From Thermoplasmata archaeon (GTDB lineage: Archaea > Thermoplasmatota > Thermoplasmata > Lutacidiplasmatales > UBA184): a stretch of DNA of 64,000 bases. This document shows positions 8,630-17,269 of the stretch, in pieces. Both the position numbers and the translations under genes were made by a program. The stretch is from contig JAKIWG010000012.1 in NCBI GenBank assembly GCA_022750155.1, positions 1 through 64,000 on the forward strand. The letters are read 5' to 3'. Each line of letters begins with the position of its first letter. The first letter of the stretch is position 1. A model generated the notes under the pieces. It saw nothing but the letters and a program-made list of their open reading frames with translations, was not told where the DNA came from and searched no databases.

Positions 8630-9678
8630 CGAGCCCAGAACCGTCCATCGGCGAGACCTCGCTCGAGGCGATCCTCAGCCAGACCCTGGGCGCGGACGCG
8701 CCGGCCCAGCTCGCCGACGTGCTGCCGTTCCTCGTCCAGGACCTGACCCAGATCGACGCGCGGCTCCACCAGGTCCTGGGCTCGACCTACCCCCAGCTCA
8801 CCGAGGCGGCCCGCTACGCGTGCGCGACAGGCGGCAAGCGGATCCGACCCCTGCTCATGGCGGCCACCCACCGCGCGCTGGGGGCGACCTCCACGCAACC
8901 GATCCACTCGCTCGCCGCCGCCTTCCAGCTAATCCATACGGCCTCGCTCGTCCATGACGACGTCATCGACCATGCCGAGATGCGAAGGGGCCGCCAGTCG
9001 ATGCCGAGGGCGTTCGGCCTCCCCACGGCGATCGTCGCCGGGGACTACCTGTTCGTGCGGGCCTTCGAGCTCGCCGCGGACTACCCCAGGGCGATCATCC
9101 TGCGGTGCGGGGAGGCGTGCGCCGACCTGGTGGAAGGCGAGGTCCTGCAGGACACGAGCCGCTTCGACCTGACGACCGGGCGCGAGCACTACTTCCGCGT
9201 CATCGAGCGGAAGACCGGGGCGATCGTCGCCGCCGCGCTCGCCAGCGTCGCGGAGATCGCCCATGCTCCTCCGGCGATGGTGGACGCCTGCTCGTCGTTC
9301 GGCAAGGCCCTCGGCATCGCCTTCCAGGTCCGCGACGACCTCCTCGACGTCTACGGCGACCCGGACCTGTTGGGAAAGCCATTGTACTCCGACCTCCGAG
9401 AGGGGAACCCGACCCTCGTGTCGCTCGAGGCCTACGGGTCGCTCGAGGGGGCGAAGAAGGGGGAGTTCGAGCGGATCTTCGCGCTCCGGCGCAAGCAGCC
9501 GGGGGATCTGCTGAGACTGCGGACGTTGACCGACGAGACCGGGGCCCCGGAACGCGTGGCCCAGGAGGCGACCCGATGGGCGGAGCGCGCGATCCAGGCC
9601 CTCGATTCGATGCCCTCCTCCCCCTACCGGACGCTGCTCATGCGTTCGGCCCGCGGCGCCGCCGAGCGTCGGTTCTAG
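8626..9678 (+). CDS. Polyprenyl diphosphate synthase, probably long-chain type
   Basis: Trans-isoprenyl diphosphate synthase that extends allylic diphosphates with IPP. The start is a GTG overlapping the preceding stop (GTGA), giving 350 residues. Landmarks are GGKRIRP at 69-75, the first aspartate-rich motif DDVID at 111-115 followed by RRG, and the second motif DDLLD at 237-241. The fifth residue before the first Asp motif is Ala106, next to Ser107. Bulky aromatic residues there limit products to C15-C20 in short-chain enzymes, so a small residue suggests a long product such as a quinone side chain. Co-translation with the reductase and the Nuo operon supports a respiratory-quinone role. 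A short-chain GGPP role for lipids is the alternative. Confidence 0.9.
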   Translation: MTSPEPSIGETSLEAILSQTLGADAPAQLADVLPFLVQDLTQIDARLHQVLGSTYPQLTEAARYACATGGKRIRPLLMAATHRALGATSTQPIHSLAAAFQLIHTASLVHDDVIDHAEMRRGRQSMPRAFGLPTAIVAGDYLFVRAFELAADYPRAIILRCGEACADLVEGEVLQDTSRFDLTTGREHYFRVIERKTGAIVAAALASVAEIAHAPPAMVDACSSFGKALGIAFQVRDDLLDVYGDPDLLGKPLYSDLREGNPTLVSLEAYGSLEGAKKGEFERIFALRRKQPGDLLRLRTLTDETGAPERVAQEATRWAERAIQALDSMPSSPYRTLLMRSARGAAERRF

Positions 9679-9747
9679 CGGAGCGCCGCTGGAGCGAAAG
9701 CTGTATCTTGAATCGGACGGCTCACGCGGAATCGGGGGGAGCGATCC

Positions 9748-10230
9748 GTGTCGGAAACCAGCGTGAGCCGAGCCCCACCTTCCCACGCCCCGACGATCGA
9801 CCACCGCGCCTCCAAACCGCTCGTCCTGGACCACCTGCCCGCCGCGTGGAGCCCCTCGAACCTGAGGCCGTCGCTCCCCATCGGGGTCGCCCTCCTCTCG
9901 GTCCTGATCGCGATCTCCGGCGTGGTGGTACTGGTCGCCGGGTCCCTCTTCCTTCTGAACACGTACTTCGGGACCGTCGTTCCAACGAGCCTGCTTATTG
10001 TCCGGTCCGTCGACCCGTTGGGGGCCGGGATCCTCGTACTGGTCGGGGCGGTCCTCCTCTCGGTGGCGAACGCGCTCTGGGCGCAGGAGCGCTGGGCGCT
10101 CTGGACGACGGTCGCCGTGCTGTTCGCCGCCCTCGCGTACTCCTTCTTCACGGCCTCGATCACGGTGCTGTTCCTGCTGTTCCTCCTGCTGTTCATCTAC
10201 CTGCTCACCGTGCGCCGCTACTTCTACTGA
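9748..10230 (+). CDS. Small membrane protein of unknown function
   Basis: A 160-residue protein starting at GTG. A soluble N-terminus of about 45 residues is followed by about four hydrophobic helices, ending in a short basic C-terminus (VRRYFY). No family was recognised. Its TGA stop overlaps the ATG of the following hydrolase gene (TGATG), so the two are probably translated together. It begins 69 bp after the polyprenyl synthase and may be part of the same long transcript. No catalytic motif or cysteine pair was seen. Confidence 0.65.
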   Translation: MSETSVSRAPPSHAPTIDHRASKPLVLDHLPAAWSPSNLRPSLPIGVALLSVLIAISGVVVLVAGSLFLLNTYFGTVVPTSLLIVRSVDPLGAGILVLVGAVLLSVANALWAQERWALWTTVAVLFAALAYSFFTASITVLFLLFLLLFIYLLTVRRYFY

Positions 10231-11033
10231 TGCGGCTGTTGCTTGGGGAACTGGCCCCGGTCCCGGCGGAGCCCGCCCGGAACCTCGAGCGGATCGACCG
10301 GGCGCTCTCCGGCCGCTCGGTCGACCTGGCGGTGTTCCCGGAGCTGTTCCTCTCGGGGTACCGGATCGGGGACCGGTTCCACCGTCTGGCCCTCAGGCAC
10401 GGGGATCCGTCGTGGCAGGCGCTCCAAGCCATCGCAGGGCGACGCCACTGCGCGATCTCGGTCGGCGCGCCCCTCGCCTCGCGGGAGCGACCGGGGGAAG
10501 TGGAGAACGCGGTCCTGACCGTACGCCCGGACGGGAGCAGCGGTTCCCAGTCGAAGCGCTACCTCCCCTCGTATGGACCGTTCGAGGAGGGTTCGGTGTT
10601 CACGCCCACGCATTCCGGGCGCCCGCTCGAAGTCGAGGGCCAGAAGGTCGGGTTCCAGATCTGCTACGATGCCTTCTTTCCCGAAGTCTCCCGGGAGCTC
10701 GCGCTCGCGGGCGCGGTGCTGCTCGTGGTGATCTCGGCCTCACCGGTGACCTCCAAACGCCTGTTCGAAAAGGTGTTGCCGGCCCGCGCGGTGGAGAACG
10801 CGGTGCCCCTGGCGTACGTCAACCGGGTCGGGGTGGAGGACGGCGTGGTGTTCGGAGGGGGCTCGGTGGCGGTCGACGCGCGGGGGGAACCGGCGGAGGT
10901 CGAGTGGGCGCCGTTCCCCGGCGGCGCCGCCGAAGAGCGGACCGGCGAGGTCGAGATCGATCTCACCGACGCCCCGCGTTGGCGCCCGTTCCGCCCGGTG
11001 CTCCGGGATGTCGCGAGTCGCCCGCCCCCCTAG
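10230..11033 (+). CDS. Carbon-nitrogen hydrolase (nitrilase superfamily)
   Basis: Amidase of the nitrilase superfamily, 267 residues, that hydrolyses a C-N bond of an amide or carbamoyl compound. The Glu-Lys-Cys catalytic set is visible: E38 in [11 protein letters not shown]109 in SKRYLPSYG and the nucleophile C145 in [12 protein letters not shown] second acidic position, E119/E120, follows the lysine block (PFEEG), as usual in the family. The ATG at 10230 overlaps the stop of the membrane-protein gene. The exact substrate is unknown; such genes are often annotated as omega-amidase- or NAD-synthetase-related, but nothing here selects one. Confidence 0.85.
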   Translation: MRLLLGELAPVPAEPARNLERIDRALSGRSVDLAVFPELFLSGYRIGDRFHRLALRHGDPSWQALQAIAGRRHCAISVGAPLASRERPGEVENAVLTVRPDGSSGSQSKRYLPSYGPFEEGSVFTPTHSGRPLEVEGQKVGFQICYDAFFPEVSRELALAGAVLLVVISASPVTSKRLFEKVLPARAVENAVPLAYVNRVGVEDGVVFGGGSVAVDARGEPAEVEWAPFPGGAAEERTGEVEIDLTDAPRWRPFRPVLRDVASRPPP

Positions 11034-11077
11034 GCGCGGAATCGGCACCTTCCGGCCTGGCCCATTCGAACCGACGG

Positions 11078-11085
11078 CTTATCAA
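11078..11085 (+). promoter_or_regulatory. TATA-like box upstream of top6B
   Basis: The sequence CTTATCAA stands out in GC-rich DNA, 25 bp before the GTG chosen for top6B. That spacing fits an archaeal promoter with a leaderless or very short-leader transcript. It separates the topoisomerase operon from the nitrilase gene ending at 11033. Confidence 0.5.
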
Positions 11086-11109
11086 TCGCCCGGACAGGGT
11101 CGGGGGTTA

Positions 11110-13125
11110 GTGCCCCCCGCACGATCGCTCGCCCAGGAACTCGCCGCCAAACAGCGGGAGATCTCCGTCGCCGAGTTCTTCGAGCGCAACCGACAGATCC
11201 TCGGCTTCGACAACCCGCTGAGGGCACTCCTCACCACGGTGAAGGAGGCCGTGGACAACGCGCTCGACGCGTGCGAGGAGGCCGGAGTCCTCCCCGACAT
11301 CCGGATCGAGATCGTGAAGGAGGCCGGCGACCGGATCCACGTCGCCGTCGACGACAACGGCCCCGGGATCCTGAGGCGGGAGATCCCGAACGTGTTCGGA
11401 CGCCTCCTCTACGGGTCCCGGTTCCACGCGAACCGGCAGTCGCGGGGCCAGCAGGGGATCGGGATCAGCGCGGCGGTCCTCTACGCGGGACTGACGACGG
11501 CCCGCCCCGCGCGCGTCACCTCCAAGGTCGAGGAGGAGGAGGCCGCCCACGTCCTCGACCTGCTCATCGACACGCAGAAGAACCTGCCGAAGGTGGTCCG
11601 GGAGGAGCTCGCCCTCTGGGACCGGCCGCACGGGACCAAGGTCGAGCTGTTCCTGAAGGCGAAGTATCAGCGCGGGCGCCAGTCCCCCTTCGACTACCTC
11701 AAGGGCACGGCGATCGTCAACCCGCACGCCCGCCTCACGCTGGTCGAGCCGGACGGGACCCGCGTCACCTACGAACGGGTCTCCACCGAGGTGCCTCCGC
11801 TCCCGAAGGAGACTCCCCCCCACCCCTACGGCCTGGAACTCGGCGAGCTCGGCTACCGGCTGAAGTCGTCGAATCGCCCGACCCTCGCCGAGTGTCTGAC
11901 CCGGGACTTTGCCGGGGTGTCCCCCCGAGCGTGTCGCGAGGTCCTCGACCAGGCCGGCCTCAAGGGAAAGGAGAAGCCCGCCGACCTCCACGGGGACGCG
12001 CTGGAGAAGCTCCTGGCCGCGTTGCACCAGGTTCCCCTGGTGCCCCCCTCGGCCGAATCCCTCTCGCCGATCGGACCGATGCTCATCAAGCGGGGCCTTC
12101 GGAACGTCCTCGGGGAGGTCCGCCCCGATTTCTACGCACCGCCGGTCAGTCGCCCACCCAAGGTGCGGGGGGGCGCCCCGTTCGCGGTGGAGGTCGGCCT
12201 GGTGTACGGGGGAGGATTGCCCGCGGACCAGCCCATCCAACTGCTTCGGTTCGCCAACCGGGTGCCCCTCCTGTTCCAGCAGGGAGCCTGCGCCATCACC
12301 ACCGCGGTCCAGAACCTCGACTGGCGACGCTACGGGCTGGACCACAAGGGGGGCACCGGGCTCCCGACCGGGCCCTGCCTGGTGCTGGTCCACGTCGCCT
12401 CGACGAAGGTCCCGTTCACCAGCGAGGCGAAGGAGGCCATCGCGGAGGACCCGGAGATCGACAAGGAGCTCACGCTCGCCCTGCAGGCGGCGGCTCGGCA
12501 CCTGAAGACGCACCTGTCGAGACGCAGTCGACGGGAGTTCGCCGAGGAGAAGTTCGCCATCATCCAGAAGATCCTGCCGAAGCTCGCCGCCAAGACCAGC
12601 GCCATCGTGCACAAGCCGATCCCGGACCTGACCCCGGTGATCACGAAGATCATGGACATCGTCAACGTCGAAACGACCGTGAGCCCGGATTCCGGCCGGG
12701 TCGCCGTGCGCACCGAGGTCACCAACTACACCCCCCGCGCCCGGGTGCTGGAGGTGTTCCTCGAAATGCCTCGGGAGCAGTTCGCCTCGGGCTCCTTCTC
12801 CCCGACCCCCGACGGGACCGATGCGGAGCTCGGGCGCGCGTGGTGGACGCTGGAGAAACTCGTCCCGAGCGCCCGGACGACGGTGACCGTCACGTTCCCG
12901 AAGGGCACCGAGGTGGAGACGTCCGACCTGTCCTGGTACATCGCCGGTATCGACGAAGGGCACGTCCTCGGGGCCGAACCCCAGCCCGGAGATTGGGACG
13001 TGCGCCTTCCGAGGGCTGTGATCGAGGCCGCCGAGGCCGGCTTGGAACCCGACCCCACGACCGAAGAACAGGAGGTGGACTACGATGCCGCCGAAGGGAG
13101 CGCGAAAGTCGAAGACGACGAGTGA
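11110..13125 (+). CDS. top6B: DNA topoisomerase VI subunit B
   Basis: ATP-binding GHKL subunit of type IIB topoisomerase VI, which drives strand passage by ATP-dependent dimerisation. Bergerat-fold motifs are clear: [15 protein letters not shown] (N-box), DDNGPGI (G1) and [18 protein letters not shown] (lid/G2). The central helix-two-turn-helix and transducer regions follow. A C-terminal Ig-like extension precedes an acidic tail. The GTG at 11110 is chosen because it follows GGGGG and a TATA-like box and brings the length to 671 residues. An in-frame ATG at 11008 would overlap the upstream nitrilase gene. The 3' end overlaps top6A by 41 bases, so the two subunits are coupled. Confidence 0.95.
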   Translation: MPPARSLAQELAAKQREISVAEFFERNRQILGFDNPLRALLTTVKEAVDNALDACEEAGVLPDIRIEIVKEAGDRIHVAVDDNGPGILRREIPNVFGRLLYGSRFHANRQSRGQQGIGISAAVLYAGLTTARPARVTSKVEEEEAAHVLDLLIDTQKNLPKVVREELALWDRPHGTKVELFLKAKYQRGRQSPFDYLKGTAIVNPHARLTLVEPDGTRVTYERVSTEVPPLPKETPPHPYGLELGELGYRLKSSNRPTLAECLTRDFAGVSPRACREVLDQAGLKGKEKPADLHGDALEKLLAALHQVPLVPPSAESLSPIGPMLIKRGLRNVLGEVRPDFYAPPVSRPPKVRGGAPFAVEVGLVYGGGLPADQPIQLLRFANRVPLLFQQGACAITTAVQNLDWRRYGLDHKGGTGLPTGPCLVLVHVASTKVPFTSEAKEAIAEDPEIDKELTLALQAAARHLKTHLSRRSRREFAEEKFAIIQKILPKLAAKTSAIVHKPIPDLTPVITKIMDIVNVETTVSPDSGRVAVRTEVTNYTPRARVLEVFLEMPREQFASGSFSPTPDGTDAELGRAWWTLEKLVPSARTTVTVTFPKGTEVETSDLSWYIAGIDEGHVLGAEPQPGDWDVRLPRAVIEAAEAGLEPDPTTEEQEVDYDAAEGSAKVEDDE

Positions 13126-14224
13126 GGAGAGGGACGGGGCGATCCGCGTGGACGCCCTGAAACCGACGATCGACCTCGCGTCGGAGATCTGGTCCCAGCT
13201 CGACCGGGGAGAGATCCCCCGGATGCGACTGCCGCTGAGGACCAAGCAGAACATCCAGTTCCAGATGCGGGAGGGCGTCTGGCGGCTGGGTCGCGCCCTC
13301 GGTACCCGCAGCGCGCGCAAGCTGGACGGCGCCCTGATGCTGCTCAGGACGTTCTACCTGATCGATTTCATCAACGAAATGGCGCGCGATGGCAAGACCT
13401 CGACGCTCCGGGAGCTCTACTACATCTCCGAGGGATGGGAGGAGTCGAAGTTCCACAGCGAGGACGAATCGAACCTGCTCATCGAGGACCTGGAGGTCAT
13501 GTGCGAGCGGCTCCGGGAGGACTTCCGCCTGCACCCGGAGGAGAACGGCGCCTCGATCATCGGGGACCTGACCCTTCGGGAGACGAACCGCAAGGGGATG
13601 GTCAAGAAGTTCAACTGCCGCGACGATGTCGGCGACGGGGGCTACTCGCTCCCGTTCAACGTCGAGAAGGAGAAGATCGAGTTCGTCTCGACGGGCGCCA
13701 AGTTCATCATCGCGATTGAGTGCGGCGGGATGGTCGACCGGCTGGCCGAGAATGGCTTTGACGAGCAGAACGACGCGCTCCTGCTGCACCTGAAGGGCCA
13801 GCCGGCCCGGTCGACGCGACGATTTCTGAAGCGCCTCAACGAAGAGCTGAAGCTCCCGGTCGTTGTCTTCACCGACGGCGACCCCTGGTCGTTCCGGATC
13901 TTCGCGTCGGTGGCGTTCGGGGCGATCAAGACCGCACACATCTCCCAGTACCTCGCGACCCCCGCCGCCGAGTTCCTCGGCGTCACCGCCTCCGACATCG
14001 AGAACTACAAGCTGCCCTCCGACCAGCTGACCGAGCAGGACATCCGCGCGCTCCAGGCCGAACTGACCGACCCGAGGTTCAAGACCACCGAGTGGCGCTC
14101 GGAGATCGAGCTCATGCTCAAGAACGGAAAGAAGGCCGAGCAGCAGTCGCTCGCCAAGTACGGACTGAACTACGTGACCGAGACCTATCTCCCCGAGAAG
14201 CTCACCGAGATGGGCGTCCTCTAG
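13085..14224 (+). CDS. top6A: DNA topoisomerase VI subunit A (Spo11-like)
   Basis: DNA-cleaving subunit of topoisomerase VI, 379 residues, homologous to Spo11. The 5Y-CAP domain contains [14 protein letters not shown]113 aligns with the active-site tyrosine and Y112 is adjacent. The Toprim domain shows the catalytic glutamate E212 in FIIAIECGG and the D264-x-D266 pair in [10 protein letters not shown], which bind Mg2+. The ATG lies inside the end of top6B and is preceded by CAGGAGGTGGACTACG, a strong ribosome-binding site. The two genes therefore form a tight operon. Its stop is 3 bp from the convergent gene on the other strand. Confidence 0.96.
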   Translation: MPPKGARKSKTTSEERDGAIRVDALKPTIDLASEIWSQLDRGEIPRMRLPLRTKQNIQFQMREGVWRLGRALGTRSARKLDGALMLLRTFYLIDFINEMARDGKTSTLRELYYISEGWEESKFHSEDESNLLIEDLEVMCERLREDFRLHPEENGASIIGDLTLRETNRKGMVKKFNCRDDVGDGGYSLPFNVEKEKIEFVSTGAKFIIAIECGGMVDRLAENGFDEQNDALLLHLKGQPARSTRRFLKRLNEELKLPVVVFTDGDPWSFRIFASVAFGAIKTAHISQYLATPAAEFLGVTASDIENYKLPSDQLTEQDIRALQAELTDPRFKTTEWRSEIELMLKNGKKAEQQSLAKYGLNYVTETYLPEKLTEMGVL

Positions 14225-14227
14225 GGT

Positions 14228-14647
14228 TCACGTCAGGCCGAGTTCGGCGCGGCCGCCGGGGGCGAGGAGCGATTCGGAGAGCTCCGTGGGCGCGTAGACG
14301 ACACTCCCGCGCTGGAGGGTGGTCTTTCGCCACCGCACCCCCTGCTCCTGGAACTCGGACTTCTCCGCCGCCTCCTCGAGGGCCTGGCCGGTAGCGCGCG
14401 CACCCGGCGTGCCCCCGTCCCGCGCGACGAACAGCAGGTCGGCGGCGAGGTCGTAGACCACCCAGGCCCTCGGGACGATCACCCGGAGCGTGACCAGGCG
14501 GGGTCGGAACTGCATCTCGCTCTCGGTCTCGGTGCGGTGGAAGAGGGCGTATTCCGTGCCTCCGACGGAGGCGCACCGGTCGAAGGAGAAACTCTTCAGC
14601 AGGAACTCGAGCAGGTTGACCTCGAGCTCCCCGTCGTCCGCCGGCAT
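14228..14647 (-). CDS. Conserved-looking protein of unknown function
   Basis: A 139-residue soluble protein convergent with top6A. It has no membrane segment and no cysteine pair or obvious catalytic motif. The N-terminal half is acidic with alternating beta-like segments (RLVTLRVIVPRAWVVYDLAADLLFVA), and the middle is helical and charged. The start is well supported: an ATG preceded 25 bp upstream by a minus-strand GTTTATGG box. No function can be assigned. An alternative longer start would run into the promoter region and is unlikely. Confidence 0.65.
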   Translation of the reverse strand: MPADDGELEVNLLEFLLKSFSFDRCASVGGTEYALFHRTETESEMQFRPRLVTLRVIVPRAWVVYDLAADLLFVARDGGTPGARATGQALEEAAEKSEFQEQGVRWRKTTLQRGSVVYAPTELSESLLAPGGRAELGLT

Positions 14648-14671
14648 TGGGCCCGGGCACTCCGGGCCCGT

Positions 14672-14679
14672 CCATAAAC
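14672..14679 (-). promoter_or_regulatory. TATA-like box for the minus-strand gene ending at 14228
   Basis: On the minus strand the sequence reads GTTTATGG, 25 bp before the ATG. It is one of few AT-rich octamers in this GC-rich spacer, consistent with a leaderless transcript. Confidence 0.5.
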
Positions 14680-14727
14680 CCGCGGGCCCCTTCTCGGGGT
14701 AAACCGCGCCTCCGGCCGCCTGAAACC

Positions 14728-14734
14728 TAATAAA
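14728..14734 (+). promoter_or_regulatory. TATA box upstream of the eL41 gene
   Basis: TAATAAA on the plus strand. Transcription would begin about 26 bp downstream, leaving a leader of roughly 15 bases before the ATG at 14774. It is the only AT-rich box in the divergent spacer facing rightwards. Confidence 0.5.
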
Positions 14735-14773
14735 GGGCCGGTTCTACCTCGGCCCGCTTCGGACGCGGGTGTA

Positions 14774-14881
14774 ATGAAACGTAGCTCACGCGTTTGGAAG
14801 AAGCGCGGCCACATGCGCTGGAAATGGCGCAAGAAGCGCATGCGACGACGCATGCGCGCCCAGAAGATGCGTAAGCAGTAG
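14774..14881 (+). CDS. rpl41e: Large-subunit ribosomal protein eL41
   Basis: A very small, extremely basic protein of 35 residues, shared by archaeal and eukaryotic ribosomes and often missed in annotation. The C-terminal 22 residues start MRWKWRKKRMRRRMRAQK, which closely matches the eL41 pattern of a single arginine/lysine-rich helix with the RWKWRKKR core. The N-terminal 13 residues (MKRSSRVWKKRGH) are also basic. The ATG at 14774 is favoured because of the TATA box about 40 bp upstream; the internal ATG at 14813 would give the classical 22-25 residue form. It stands alone, divergent from the gene at 14228-14647. Confidence 0.85.
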   Translation: MKRSSRVWKKRGHMRWKWRKKRMRRRMRAQKMRKQ

Positions 14882-14967
14882 GCTCACGCATCGCGCGGTG
14901 CGACGGGAGGCGCCTCCCTCCCGCCGAACCTTTTCGGACCCTCCCAGGGCAGAGTGGGGCGATCGGT

Positions 14968-15201
14968 CTACCAGGCCAGGCGGTCGAGCTTGCGGGCTTC
15001 CTTGGTGGATTTCTTCCACTCCTTGTAGTGCTCCCGGCACAACGGGGCTCGCCGACCCTTCTCGCTGAGCTGGGGGAACGCCCGCCGGGCCTCGGTCAGG
15101 GTGAGGTGACGGATCGCCTCGCCTCCGCAGTTGGGGATCGCACAGAGCTCGGGAACGTCCTCTTCCTCCGGGGCTTTTCGGGCGGGGGCCTCCGGGGTCA
15201 A
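14968..15201 (-). CDS. Small zinc-site protein translationally coupled to sucD
   Basis: A 77-residue protein on the minus strand with a likely metal site: a C-x4-C pair (CAIPNC) and, about 30 residues later, CREH (C-x2-H). This is followed by a lysine-rich helix EWKKSTKEARKLDRL. The start is a TTG that overlaps the stop codon of sucD (TTGA), so the protein is most likely translated as the third gene of the sucC-sucD operon. No family was recognised. A structural zinc protein or nucleic-acid-binding accessory protein is possible but unsupported. No ATG exists in frame, so the TTG start depends on the coupling argument. Confidence 0.6.
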   Translation of the reverse strand: MTPEAPARKAPEEEDVPELCAIPNCGGEAIRHLTLTEARRAFPQLSEKGRRAPLCREHYKEWKKSTKEARKLDRLAW

Positions 15202-16082
15202 CGCGTGCCTCGATCCCGAAGGAGCTGGGCGACGGCGTCCGGGATCTCGTAGGGGAACGTCACGACGGTCGCCCCGGCGGCCTCGAGGGCGCTGAGCTTG
15301 CTCTGGGCCGTCCCCTTGCCGCGCGCAATGATCGCCCCGGCGTGGCCCATCCGCTTGCCGGGAGGCGCCGAGCGGCCGGCGACGTAGGCCACGACAGGCT
15401 TCCGTACGTGGTGGCGGATGTACTCGGCCGCATCTTCCTCGGCCGTGCCGCCGATCTCGCCGACCATGACCACGAGGTCGGTTTCGGGATCCTGCTCGAA
15501 CAACGGAAGGGCGTCGACGAAGCTCGTCCCGACGACCGGGTCCCCGCCGAGCCCGAGGCACGTGCTCTGGCCGAGCCCGTGCTCCTTGATCGCATTGACG
15601 ATCTCGTAGGTCAGGGTCCCGCTCCGGGAGACGACTCCGACGCGCCCGGGGCGGAACACCACGTTCGGGATGATCCCGACCTTCGCCTTCCCGGGCGAGG
15701 CGATCCCCGGACAGTTCGGTCCGATGATGCGCGCACCTCGGAGGCGGGCATAGTGGTACATGGTCAGCATGTCGTGGAACGGGATGTGCTCGGTCACGAT
15801 GACGCACAGGCGGATTCCTGCGTCGACGGCTTCGAGCAGGGCGTCCTTGGCGAACGGCGCGGGAACGAAGATGGTGGTGGCGTTCGCCCCCGTCTTGGCG
15901 ACCGAGTCGGCCACGGAATCGAAGACGGGTACGCCCTCGACCACCGAGCCCGCCTTTCCCGGAGTGACTCCCGCGACGACCTTCGTCCCGAAGGCGAGCA
16001 TCTGGCGAGCGTGGACCGTCCCCTGATGGCCAGTGATCCCCTGGACGACGACCTTCGTATCCGAATCGACGAGCACGCTCAT
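15198..16082 (-). CDS. sucD: Succinate-CoA ligase (ADP-forming) subunit alpha
   Basis: Alpha subunit of succinyl-CoA synthetase, which makes ATP or GTP from succinyl-CoA in the citric acid cycle. It is 294 residues, the usual size. The CoA-binding N-terminus contains [15 protein letters not shown], and [11 protein letters not shown] is the conserved loop. The active-site histidine phosphorylated during catalysis is H247 in [13 protein letters not shown]. The ATG overlaps the sucC stop (ATGA), giving a coupled sucC-sucD pair. Family members acting on other acyl-CoAs look similar, so succinate is the default substrate. Confidence 0.93.
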   Translation of the reverse strand: MSVLVDSDTKVVVQGITGHQGTVHARQMLAFGTKVVAGVTPGKAGSVVEGVPVFDSVADSVAKTGANATTIFVPAPFAKDALLEAVDAGIRLCVIVTEHIPFHDMLTMYHYARLRGARIIGPNCPGIASPGKAKVGIIPNVVFRPGRVGVVSRSGTLTYEIVNAIKEHGLGQSTCLGLGGDPVVGTSFVDALPLFEQDPETDLVVMVGEIGGTAEEDAAEYIRHHVRKPVVAYVAGRSAPPGKRMGHAGAIIARGKGTAQSKLSALEAAGATVVTFPYEIPDAVAQLLRDRGTR

Positions 16083-17230
16083 GGTACGGCTCCGTCCCGC
16101 ACGGTGTAGCCGGCGGCCGCCACGGCCGCTTGGGCGGACTCCTTCAGCTCCCGACGCGCCGTGATGCCGGCCGCCTTGAGGATCTCGATCCCTTCGGCCT
16201 CGTTGTTGCCCCGGATCCGGGCGACCAGCGGGAACCGTTCCCCCTCGGGGACCTGGGTCATCGCGGCGACCAATCCCTTCGCCACGGTGTCGCACCGGGT
16301 CACCCCCCCGAAGATGTTCAGGAACACGCTCTTCGGATGGGCCCGGGCCATGAGGAGGAACGCCTCGGTGACCTTCGCCGGGTCGTCCGTACCCCCGAGG
16401 TCGAGGAAGACGCCGGGCCGGCCCCCGAACTGCTGGAGGACATCGAGCGTGGCCATCGTGATCCCGGCCCCGTTCGCGATCACCCCGATGTCGCCGTCGA
16501 GCTGGACGAAGGCGATCTCCTTCTCGCGGGCGATCTCCTCGAGGGGGGTCCGGTCGTCGAGCACCTCGGCGTACTGGGGATGCCGGAACGTGGCGTCGTC
16601 CTCGATGATCACCTTCGCGTCGAGCGCCACCACGGCGTCCCCGACGACCGCCAGGGGGTTGATCTCGACCAGTTCCGCGTCCTCCTTCTGGAAGACCTCC
16701 CACACGCGGTCCAACAGCGCGTCGGCCGACCGGGCGACCGGCCCGGAGAGGCCCCAGGCTCGTATGACCCTCCGCTTGTGAAAGCCGGAGAGGCCCTCGA
16801 ACGGATGCACCGGGATCCGGGTGATCTGCTCGTCGGGAACATTCTCGATCTCCACCCCGCCGCTCCCGCTCGCCATCAGCACGGGCTGTCGCTGGGAGCG
16901 ATCGAGGGTCATCGAGACGTACAGCTCGCGCGTGATGGCGAGCTTCTCTTCGACGAGGAGCTCGCGGACCTTTTCTCCCTGAAAATCAAGCCCCAGGATG
17001 GCGCGAGCCGCTTCGCGTGCCTCGGCCCCGGTACTGGCGAACCGGACTGCGCCGCCCTTTCCTCGACCCCCCGCGAGCACCTGCGCCTTGATCACGCACG
17101 GGAGCGGGACCCCGCCCGCCTGGACGGCCCGCTCGGCCTCCTCCGGGGAGCGGACCACCTGGCCGCGTGGGAGGGAAACCCCGTATTTTCGGAAGATCTC
17201 CTTGCCGCGCCACTCCGTGAGCTTGACCAT
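16079..17230 (-). CDS. sucC: Succinate-CoA ligase (ADP-forming) subunit beta
   Basis: ATP-grasp beta subunit of succinyl-CoA synthetase. From the ATG at 17230 it is 383 residues and begins MVKLTEWRGKEIFRKYGV, the expected family start. An in-frame ATG 21 bases upstream is less likely. ATP-grasp features include VIKAQVLAGGRGKGGAVRF and ELVEINPLAV. The C-terminal ligase domain has the loop GGRPGVFLDLGG and NIFGGVTRCDTVA. It is the first gene of a minus-strand operon with sucD and the small zinc-site protein. Its promoter lies in the 3' end of coaBC. Confidence 0.94.
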   Translation of the reverse strand: MVKLTEWRGKEIFRKYGVSLPRGQVVRSPEEAERAVQAGGVPLPCVIKAQVLAGGRGKGGAVRFASTGAEAREAARAILGLDFQGEKVRELLVEEKLAITRELYVSMTLDRSQRQPVLMASGSGGVEIENVPDEQITRIPVHPFEGLSGFHKRRVIRAWGLSGPVARSADALLDRVWEVFQKEDAELVEINPLAVVGDAVVALDAKVIIEDDATFRHPQYAEVLDDRTPLEEIAREKEIAFVQLDGDIGVIANGAGITMATLDVLQQFGGRPGVFLDLGGTDDPAKVTEAFLLMARAHPKSVFLNIFGGVTRCDTVAKGLVAAMTQVPEGERFPLVARIRGNNEAEGIEILKAAGITARRELKESAQAAVAAAGYTVRDGAVP

Positions 17231-17261
17231 GGATGACCTAGGGCCGCGCAAGACGGCCGTC

Positions 17262-17269
17262 TATTAAGT
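17262..17269 (-). promoter_or_regulatory. TATA-like box of the sucC operon
   Basis: ACTTAATA on the minus strand, 32 bp before the sucC ATG and overlapping the last codons of coaBC. It suggests sucC has its own promoter despite lying directly behind coaBC on the same strand. Confidence 0.5.

Noticed and set aside
11107-13320. A 737-codon open frame on the minus strand opposite top6B
   Set aside because: Antisense to a clear topoisomerase gene; its Arg/Gly/Glu-rich translation is typical of GC-rich antisense frames and has no family motif.
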